DNA of 64,000 bases from Oscillospiraceae bacterium (GTDB taxonomy: Bacteria; Bacillota; Clostridia; Oscillospirales; Ruminococcaceae): contig DQFX01000020.1 of NCBI GenBank assembly GCA_003531585.1, positions 21,916 through 85,915 on the forward strand, written 5' to 3'. This document shows, piece by piece, positions 58,492 through 64,000 of the stretch (the first letter of the stretch is position 1; each line of letters opens with the position of its first letter). The notes beneath the pieces are model-generated. The model worked only from the letters and a program-made list of their open reading frames with translations. It searched no databases and was not told the origin of the DNA. Position numbers and translations under genes: made by a program.

Positions 58492-59892
58492 ATGAGCAAC
58501 ACCCCGGATAGCGCTAATAACCCGCGCTCAGAGATGTTAGGGAACGCCCCGGTAACTTCCCTGATGATCAAATTTGCTGTGCCAAGCATAATTGCAATGC
58601 TGGTTGGCGCGCTGTACAACATAGTGGACCAGCTTTTTATCGGGCAGGCCGTAGGTCAGCTCGGAAACGCAGCCACGAACATCGCTTTTCCGTTTTCGAC
58701 CTCCTGCCTGTCGCTGGCGCTGCTTTTCGGAATAGGCGGCGCGAGCTGCTTTAACCTCAGCATGGGGCGGGGCGACCGCGAACGCGCTCCGTATTTCGTA
58801 GGAAACGCCGTGCTTATGATGCTGATATGCGGCGTTATGCTGATGGCGGTCACGCAAGTGTTCCTGACGCCGCTGCTGAAGCTGTTCGGCTCGCCGGACG
58901 AGGTGCTCCCGCTGGCGCAGGAGTATGTAGGTATCACCGCCTGGGGATTCCCGTTCATGATAATAACCACTGGCGGAGGCCATCTGATGCGCGCCGATGG
59001 CAGCCCGCGCATGACCATGCTGTGCAACCTCCTGGGAGCTGTCATCAACACGGTGCTGGACGCAGTATTCGTGCTGGGTCTGGATTGGAAAATGACTGGC
59101 GCTGCCTGGGCTACCGTAATAGGGCAGGTGATCTCCGGAACTGTCGCGATCGTGTACCTCACGCGCTACAAGACCGTTCACCTCGGATTAAAGCACCTGC
59201 GAATCCGCTGGCAGTACACCGGAAAAATCATAGCCATCGGCATGGCTAGCTGCATTAATCAGCTCGCGATGATGATAGTGCAGATCGTAATGAACAACCT
59301 GCTGAAGCACTACGGAGCGCTGTCAGTTTACGGTGAGTCTATCCCGATCGCAGTTTCGGGTATCGTAATGAAGGTCAACCAGATAACATTCTCGATCGTT
59401 ATAGGGCTTGGTCAGGGCGCTCAGCCGATAATCAGCTTCAACTACGGCGCGCGGAAGTACTCACGTGTGAGAGCGGCGCTGCGTTCCGCAATCACCGTCG
59501 GCGCCGGGGTGGCGGTGCTTGCATTTGTGCTGTTCCAGTTGTTCCCGCGGGAGATCATCGCAATCTTCGGCAAAGGCGCCGACGAGTATTTCGAGTTCGG
59601 CGTGAAATTCTTCCGGATATTCCTGTTTTTCACCTGGCTCAACTGCCTACAGCCTATCGCTTCCATGTTCTTTACCTCTATCGGTAAATCCTTCAAGGGA
59701 GCGTTCCTGTCGCTGACCCGGCAGATACTGTTTCTGCTTCCGCCGCTGATCGTGCTTCCGCTTTTCTGGGGTATCGACGGTATGCTTTGGGCGGGTCCCT
59801 TCGCCGACCTGCTATCAGCGGTTGCCGCTATTATCATGATAATTGTGGAGCTTCGCATAATGAAGCGTGAGGAAGCAGATTTTAAAGGTTAA
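58492..59892 (+). CDS. MATE-family multidrug/metabolite exporter
   Basis: A 466-residue membrane protein with twelve predicted helices in two similar halves. It starts with MSNTPDSANNPRSEMLGNAPVTSLMIKFAVP (residues 1-31 by position) and has the family sequences VDQLFIGQAVGQLGNAATNIAFP, LGLGIGGASCFNLSMGRGD-type loop and FSIVIGLGQGAQPIISFNYGA in the second half. It uses Na+ or H+ gradients to expel cationic compounds; substrate unknown. AAAGAG precedes the ATG. It is transcribed alone between recR and eno. Confidence 0.92.
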   Translation: MSNTPDSANNPRSEMLGNAPVTSLMIKFAVPSIIAMLVGALYNIVDQLFIGQAVGQLGNAATNIAFPFSTSCLSLALLFGIGGASCFNLSMGRGDRERAPYFVGNAVLMMLICGVMLMAVTQVFLTPLLKLFGSPDEVLPLAQEYVGITAWGFPFMIITTGGGHLMRADGSPRMTMLCNLLGAVINTVLDAVFVLGLDWKMTGAAWATVIGQVISGTVAIVYLTRYKTVHLGLKHLRIRWQYTGKIIAIGMASCINQLAMMIVQIVMNNLLKHYGALSVYGESIPIAVSGIVMKVNQITFSIVIGLGQGAQPIISFNYGARKYSRVRAALRSAITVGAGVAVLAFVLFQLFPREIIAIFGKGADEYFEFGVKFFRIFLFFTWLNCLQPIASMFFTSIGKSFKGAFLSLTRQILFLLPPLIVLPLFWGIDGMLWAGPFADLLSAVAAIIMIIVELRIMKREEADFKG

Positions 59893-59919
59893 GCAGTTTT
59901 TTTATTGACATCCAACATG

Positions 59920-59948
59920 ACGGGCAGGTCTTATACTTGCCCGTTTTT
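59920..59948 (+). terminator. Terminator of the MATE gene
   Basis: ACGGGCA (59920-59926) and TGCCCGT (59938-59944) followed by T5. The remainder of 59949-60125 holds nothing that I can identify. Confidence 0.78.
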
Positions 59949-60125
59949 AGATTTTACCTTCAGATAAACTACAAGATTATTCTGCTTCCGCGCTCAGTGT
60001 GTAATAATTCTGATTCGCTGATTTGAAACTACCTCGTTCAGTGTATCTGTTTAATTCCCCTGAGTTTACTATGTATTTGTTCACCATCACTAAACCTGTT
60101 GAGAGATTATCATGCGATATGTCAG

Positions 60126-60178
60126 TTGCATTTTCCCGGGAAGTATGCTATAATGCTAATGGTTAGTAAACACTAACC
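60126..60178 (+). promoter_or_regulatory. eno: Extended -10 promoter of eno with operator-like repeat
   Basis: TTGCAT (60126-60131), 17 bases and TATAAT (60149-60154) with TG one base upstream. GGTTAGT (60161-60167) and ACTAACC (60172-60178) are perfect 7-base arms right at the expected transcript start. The leader to the start codon is about 150 bases. Confidence 0.7.
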
Positions 60179-60313
60179 GCATGAGAATAGGTCATTGGGA
60201 GCCGTTGGACTGGTGCGCAGAACGGCGGCAGCCCGATGAATAGTACCTCCGTAAAGCGGAATAATAATGCAAAATACTCCGCAATGCGGATAAGTAAAAG
60301 AGAGGTATACAAC

Positions 60314-61609
60314 ATGAACTATCTTGAGATCGAGAATGTCATCGGGCGCGAGATCATCGATTCCCGCGGAAACCCTACCGTTGAAGCTGAAGTATGGCTC
60401 GCAGACGGCACCATCGCGCGCGGCGCGGCTCCCAGCGGCGCTTCCACAGGCGAGTTTGAGGCGCTGGAACTTCGCGACGGCGACAAGTCCAGATTCGGCG
60501 GCAAGGGCGTTTCCAGGGCTGTGAACAACGTAAACACCGTTATCCGCGAAGCTATCGTCGGCATGGACGCTTCCGATATCTACGCCATTGACAAGGCAAT
60601 GATCGAAGCAGACGGCACAAAGGACAAGAGCAAGCTCGGCGCTAATGCTATTCTGGCGGTCTCCATCGCCTGCGCAAGAGCCGCAGCGGCCTCCCTCGAC
60701 ATTCCGCTGTACCGTTTCCTCGGCGGCGTTAACGCGAACAGACTTCCGGTTCCGATGATGAACATTCTCAACGGCGGCGCGCACGCTGCGAACACCGTGG
60801 ACGTTCAGGAATTCATGATAATGCCGGTCGGCGCAAAGAGCTTCACCGAGGGTCTGCGCTGGTGCACCGAGGTGTTCCACGCACTGGCTGCGCTGCTCAA
60901 GAGCAAGGGGCTTGCGACCTCCGTCGGCGACGAGGGCGGCTTCGCTCCTGACCTCGCAAGCGACGAGGAGGCTATCCAGTATATCCTCAGCGCTGTTGAG
61001 AAGGCAGGCTACAAGCCCGGCGAGGACATCGTGCTCGCAATGGACGCCGCTTCCTCCGAGTGGAAGAGCGGCGAGAAGGGCAGGTACCACCTGCCCAAGT
61101 CCGGCAAGGATTTCACCTCTGCCGAGCTGGTTGCACACTGGGCGCAGCTCTGTGAGAAGTACCCGATCTACTCCATCGAGGACGGACTTGACGAGGAGGA
61201 CTGGGAAGGCTGGCAGATAATGACCAAGGAACTCGGCGGCAAGGTTCAGCTCGTGGGCGACGACCTGTTCGTTACCAACACCGAGCGCCTTTCCAAGGGA
61301 ATCTCCCTGGGCTGTGGAAACTCCATTCTCATCAAGCTGAACCAGATCGGCTCCGTATCCGAGACGCTGGAAGCGATCAAGATGGCGCACAAGGCGGGTT
61401 ACACTGCGATAGCCTCCCACCGCTCCGGCGAGACCGAGGATACCACCATTGCAGACCTCGCAGTTGCACTGAACACTTGCCAGATAAAGACCGGCGCTCC
61501 GAGCAGAAGCGAGCGTACCGCGAAGTACAACCAGCTTATCCGCATTGAGGAGCAGCTCGGCGCAAGCGCAGTTTATCCCGGAAAGAACGCGTTCAGCTTC
61601 ATGAAGTAA
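60314..61609 (+). CDS. eno: Enolase
   Basis: A 431-residue glycolytic enzyme (2-phosphoglycerate to phosphoenolpyruvate) starting MNYLEIENVIGREIIDSRGNP at ATG 60314, with AGAGG upstream. Hallmarks: DSRGNPTVEAEVWL, the substrate loop SGASTGEFEALELRDGD, MNILNGGAHAANTVDVQEFM, SVGDEGGFAPDL, magnesium-binding DAASSEW, SIEDGLDEEDWEGW, GDDLFVTN and the catalytic lysine segment LIKLNQIGSVSET, then SHRSGETEDTTIADLAV. Full length. The strong codon bias fits high expression. Confidence 0.98.
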   Translation: MNYLEIENVIGREIIDSRGNPTVEAEVWLADGTIARGAAPSGASTGEFEALELRDGDKSRFGGKGVSRAVNNVNTVIREAIVGMDASDIYAIDKAMIEADGTKDKSKLGANAILAVSIACARAAAASLDIPLYRFLGGVNANRLPVPMMNILNGGAHAANTVDVQEFMIMPVGAKSFTEGLRWCTEVFHALAALLKSKGLATSVGDEGGFAPDLASDEEAIQYILSAVEKAGYKPGEDIVLAMDAASSEWKSGEKGRYHLPKSGKDFTSAELVAHWAQLCEKYPIYSIEDGLDEEDWEGWQIMTKELGGKVQLVGDDLFVTNTERLSKGISLGCGNSILIKLNQIGSVSETLEAIKMAHKAGYTAIASHRSGETEDTTIADLAVALNTCQIKTGAPSRSERTAKYNQLIRIEEQLGASAVYPGKNAFSFMK

Positions 61610-61632
61610 ACCTTTCCTCTTCTCCATTACAA

Positions 61633-61666
61633 TGAGCCGCACAATTCGTTGTGCGGCTCAGTTTTT
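61633..61666. terminator. Terminator between eno and cbiC
   Basis: TGAGCCGCACAA (61633-61644), loop TTCG, TTGTGCGGCTCA (61649-61660), then GTTTTT. A perfect 12-bp stem able to serve both converging genes. Confidence 0.9.
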
Positions 61667-62291
61667 ATCTGGTCAGCATGTAGAGCAGCGCGTTAACTAT
61701 CGCGGCAGCGACATTGCTTCCGCCCTTTCTTCCCCGGGCGACGATATGCGGAACTCCGGTGCTCATTATAAGCTCCTTGGACTGCACCACGTTCACAAAT
61801 CCCACCGGCACGCCTATCACGAACGCCGGAGAAAAGTCCCCCGCCGTGATGTGCTCGTACAGCCTGATGAGCGCGGTCGGGGCGTTTCCGCAGGCGAATA
61901 TCACCGGCTTTCCGAGCTTTGCTGCGCGGTCCACCGAAGCAGCCGCCCGGGTAGTCCCGCTGAGTTTCGCCGCCTCGGCGGTCTCCGGGTCTGACATGAA
62001 GCACAGCGCCTCGCAGCCGAGCTTAGCCAGCGCCGTCTTGTTTATCCCTGCCTTCGCCATGTTGGTGTCCGTGACTATGACCGCGCCGTTTTTCAGCAGC
62101 TCCAGCGCGGCGTCGACCGCGTTTTCCGAGAAGCAGAGATTGTCCGCGTAGTCGAAATCGGCGGTGGTGTGGATAACCCGGTACATTACCGGCTTGATTT
62201 TCTCCGGGAATTCACGCCCGTGCAGCTCGCTTTCGATGATTTCGAAGCTGCGGCGCTCTATATCCTCCGGTAGGACGTATTCCAGGTTCAA
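61665..62291 (-). CDS. cbiC: Cobalt-precorrin-8 methylmutase
   Basis: A 208-residue enzyme that shifts a methyl group from C11 to C12 to make cobyrinate. Family sequences: PEDIERRSFEIIESEL, VIHTTADFDYADNL with the catalytic histidine, VTDTNMAKAGINK, and GNAPTALIRLYE, GVPVGFVNVVQSKE. The start overlaps the cobO end by 4 bases (ATGA). It is the last gene of the visible cobalamin operon and probably anaerobic-type. Confidence 0.95.
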   Translation of the reverse strand: MNLEYVLPEDIERRSFEIIESELHGREFPEKIKPVMYRVIHTTADFDYADNLCFSENAVDAALELLKNGAVIVTDTNMAKAGINKTALAKLGCEALCFMSDPETAEAAKLSGTTRAAASVDRAAKLGKPVIFACGNAPTALIRLYEHITAGDFSPAFVIGVPVGFVNVVQSKELIMSTGVPHIVARGRKGGSNVAAAIVNALLYMLTR

Positions 62292-62809
62292 AATTCTATC
62301 CCCCTCCGCGCGGCTATACCATGTGTGTATGGGTGCTTCACGCAGTTTATTTCACTGACGTAATCCGCGGCGTCCAGGAAGATTTCCGCAGGTCCGCGCC
62401 CGGTTAACACAAGCTCCACAGTGCCCGGCTTCTCCGTCAGGAAGCGCTCCGCAGACGTGCGGTCGAGCAGACCGCAGCGGTACGCCGCGTTGAATTCGTC
62501 GATTATCAGCATGTCTATCCCGCCGGAGCGCGCCAGCGAGTACCCCTTTTCCAGCATATCATTATGACAAGCTGTGATATCCAGCTTATCCTGCTCCGAC
62601 ATATTCCAGACGAATCCGAAATCCCGCTCGCAGCGCTCCAGGGTTATTCCGGGAATGCTCCGCAGCACGGAAAGCTCCGCAGTGTCGGAGCCTTTAAGAA
62701 GCTGAATGATATGCACGCGCATTCCCGCGCCTGCCGCGCGTACTGCAAGCCCGAGCGCCGCGGTGGTCTTGCCCTTTCCGTCGCCGCAGTAAATATGAAG
62801 AAAACCCAT
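62288..62809 (-). CDS. cobO: Cob(I)yrinate a,c-diamide adenosyltransferase
   Basis: A 173-residue CobA/BtuR-type ATP:corrinoid adenosyltransferase starting MGFLHIYCGDGKGKTTAALGLA at ATG 62809; the P-loop GDGKGKTTA binds ATP. Other family parts are GMRVHIIQLLKG, RDFGFVW, DEFNAAYRCGLLD and LVLTGRGP. The start overlaps the cbiP stop by one base, the end overlaps cbiC. The readings from further upstream are inside cbiP and are not used. Confidence 0.94.
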   Translation of the reverse strand: MGFLHIYCGDGKGKTTAALGLAVRAAGAGMRVHIIQLLKGSDTAELSVLRSIPGITLERCERDFGFVWNMSEQDKLDITACHNDMLEKGYSLARSGGIDMLIIDEFNAAYRCGLLDRTSAERFLTEKPGTVELVLTGRGPAEIFLDAADYVSEINCVKHPYTHGIAARRGIEF

Positions 62810-64000
62810 TATATTCCCTCCCTGACTATCCTGTATATAAGTTCCATGTCGAGGCTTTCCCGGACGGAATCCGCCAACAGGTCGTACTGCGACTGCTTGT
62901 AGGCGCTGCGGTCGACTGCTTTCCCGGTGAATTCCAGGCCTTTTCTTCGGAAAAGTTCCCCCACCAGCCGGGAGCTGACCTCTCCGCTGTCGAAAATCCC
63001 ATGGACATAGCAGCCGCAGACATTCCCGCACGCGCCGCCCGACGTACCGTCCGTAGTGCCGTCAGGATTGGAGATCAGCGGTTTCCCGGAGATCTCGGTG
63101 CGCCCCATGTGGATCTCGTAGCCGGAAAATTCCGCACCGGAAAGAAATGCGAACGCACCCTCAATTTGCGCGAATTTTCCGGAGGTGCGGCTCCGGCGCT
63201 TTTCGGGAGTGAACACGGTTTTGGCGCGGAGAAGCTCCATGCCGCGCACGGAGCCTCCGCCCTCGGTGTTTTCCGGGTCGGAGACGACGTCCCCGAGAAG
63301 CTGATAGCCGCCGCAAATCCCGAAAATAAGCGTTCCGGCGGAAGCCGCCTTTTTCAGCGCGGCTTCAAGTCCGCAGGAGCGCAGCCACATCATGTCAGAG
63401 ATGGTGCTTTTGGTGCCGGGTATCACGATGAGGTCGGGGTTTCCGAGCTGCTCCGGCTTCGCGGCGTATCGGACGGAAACGCCGCCGTACTGCGAAAAAA
63501 CGTCCAGGTCGGTGAAGTTCGATATCCTCGGGAGCCGGATTACGGCGATGTCCACAAGACCGGCGGCGCGGTTTTCAAGCTTTGATGAAAGGCTGTCCTC
63601 GTCCTCAATGTCGCAGTGAACGTAGGGCACGACCCCGGCGACCGGCTTTCCGCTGCGCTGTTCGAGTATCTCCACGCCGGAGCGGAAAATGCTGCGGTCT
63701 CCGCGGAATTTGTTGACGATTAGCGCTTTTATCATGTCCTGCTCGGACGGTTCCAGCAGCTTCACCGTGCCGATGAGCTGCGCGAAAACTCCGCCCCGGT
63801 CGATGTCGCCGACCAGAAGGACCGGGGATTTCGCGAGCCTTGCCATGCCCATATTCACAATGTCGTCAGCCTTGAGGTTCAGCTCGGCGGGACTTCCCGC
63901 GCCCTCGATCACGATTATGTCGTGCCGCGCGGATAGCTGACCGAACGCGTTCATTATCTGTGGAACGAACTCCCGTTTGCGCCGGAAATACTCCATCGCG
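62809..64000 (-). CDS. cbiP: Cobyric acid synthase (partial at window edge)
   Basis: About 397 residues remain of a normally 500-residue glutamine amidotransferase that amidates four side chains of adenosyl-cobyrinate diamide. Visible are the CobQ core (EGAGSPAELNLKADDIVNMGMA, LVGDIDRGGVFAQL, VIPGTKSTISDM) and the GATase domain with the nucleophile in IFGICGGYQLLG and the His of CGCYVHGIFD. The N-terminal P-loop domain lies beyond base 64000. It opens the visible operon cbiP-cobO-cbiC. Confidence 0.94.
   Translation of the reverse strand, partial: AMEYFRRKREFVPQIMNAFGQLSARHDIIVIEGAGSPAELNLKADDIVNMGMARLAKSPVLLVGDIDRGGVFAQLIGTVKLLEPSEQDMIKALIVNKFRGDRSIFRSGVEILEQRSGKPVAGVVPYVHCDIEDEDSLSSKLENRAAGLVDIAVIRLPRISNFTDLDVFSQYGGVSVRYAAKPEQLGNPDLIVIPGTKSTISDMMWLRSCGLEAALKKAASAGTLIFGICGGYQLLGDVVSDPENTEGGGSVRGMELLRAKTVFTPEKRRSRTSGKFAQIEGAFAFLSGAEFSGYEIHMGRTEISGKPLISNPDGTTDGTSGGACGNVCGCYVHGIFDSGEVSSRLVGELFRRKGLEFTGKAVDRSAYKQSQYDLLADSVRESLDMELIYRIVREGI

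Noticed and set aside
60173..61642. Open frame of 489 codons on the minus strand opposite eno
   Set aside because: Antisense shadow of enolase, caused by its strong codon bias.
1..64000. CRISPR arrays, tRNA and ribosomal RNA genes
   Set aside because: Looked for spaced direct repeats, cloverleaf arms with GGTTC-type T loops and rRNA core sequences; none were seen. The only structural RNAs supported are the SRP RNA and the 37-kb candidate.

Overview
The window looks like chromosome from a Gram-positive, spore-forming-lineage clostridium, most likely a gut or rumen Ruminococcus/Oscillospiraceae-type bacterium. The reasons are type I dockerin domains on two large secreted proteins, three class B sortases, a SpoIID-like wall protein, the gene order SRP RNA-dnaX-ybaB-recR, strong Shine-Dalgarno sequences and TTGACA/TATAAT promoters. 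This assignment is inferred from gene content; no marker gene fixes the species.

Layout. 1-4.3 kb: an AT-richer mobile-type segment with two tiny proteins, a large serine recombinase and an AbrB-type/HipA-kinase pair; it ends at a dyad sequence whose left half recurs at 21.96 kb. 4.5-6.3 kb: a TetR-type regulator with a perfect 25-bp palindrome at its promoter and two membrane proteins. 6.3-10.3 kb: a two-component system divergent from a CxxC peptide, a polyferredoxin and a thioredoxin-like lipoprotein, probably a redox module. 10.5-14.1 kb: small or secreted proteins of unknown function, with a 162-bp MITE. 14.6-25.6 kb: a 2,329-residue GLUG-repeat dockerin protein, a decapitated GH18 pseudogene and a 1,002-residue dockerin protein. 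26-28 kb: an ammonium transporter fused to a PII domain behind an ANTAR-type two-hairpin leader. 28-36.9 kb: a phospholipase-C-like protein, SpoIID, three sortases, PncC, ThiI and a cysteine desulfurase. 37 kb: a probable orphan small RNA behind phased GTTACA boxes. 37.3-49.2 kb: an eight-gene tellurite/stress (Ter) cluster. 49.3-51.5 kb: a TetR regulator divergent from a GH43 glycosidase. 51.6-58.2 kb: BirA, then SRP RNA, dnaX, ybaB, comEC and recR. 58.5-64 kb: a MATE exporter, enolase and the cobalamin genes cbiC, cobO and cbiP (the last cut by the window edge).

How genes work together. The Ter cluster unites a von Willebrand/PP2C/kinase triad (TerY-P), a calcium pump, two TerD proteins, YceG and TelA, and is probably one operon from a consensus promoter at 37.25 kb. 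The cysteine desulfurase supplies persulfide sulfur to ThiI for 4-thiouridine in tRNA. The dockerin proteins imply a cohesin scaffold elsewhere, and the sortases may anchor such surface proteins, although no sorting-signal substrate lies in this window. The strongest regulatory candidates are the ANTAR leader of amt, the 37-kb small RNA with Pho-box-like repeats and a CCUCCUU segment, and the regulator palindromes next to genes for self-regulating transcription factors.
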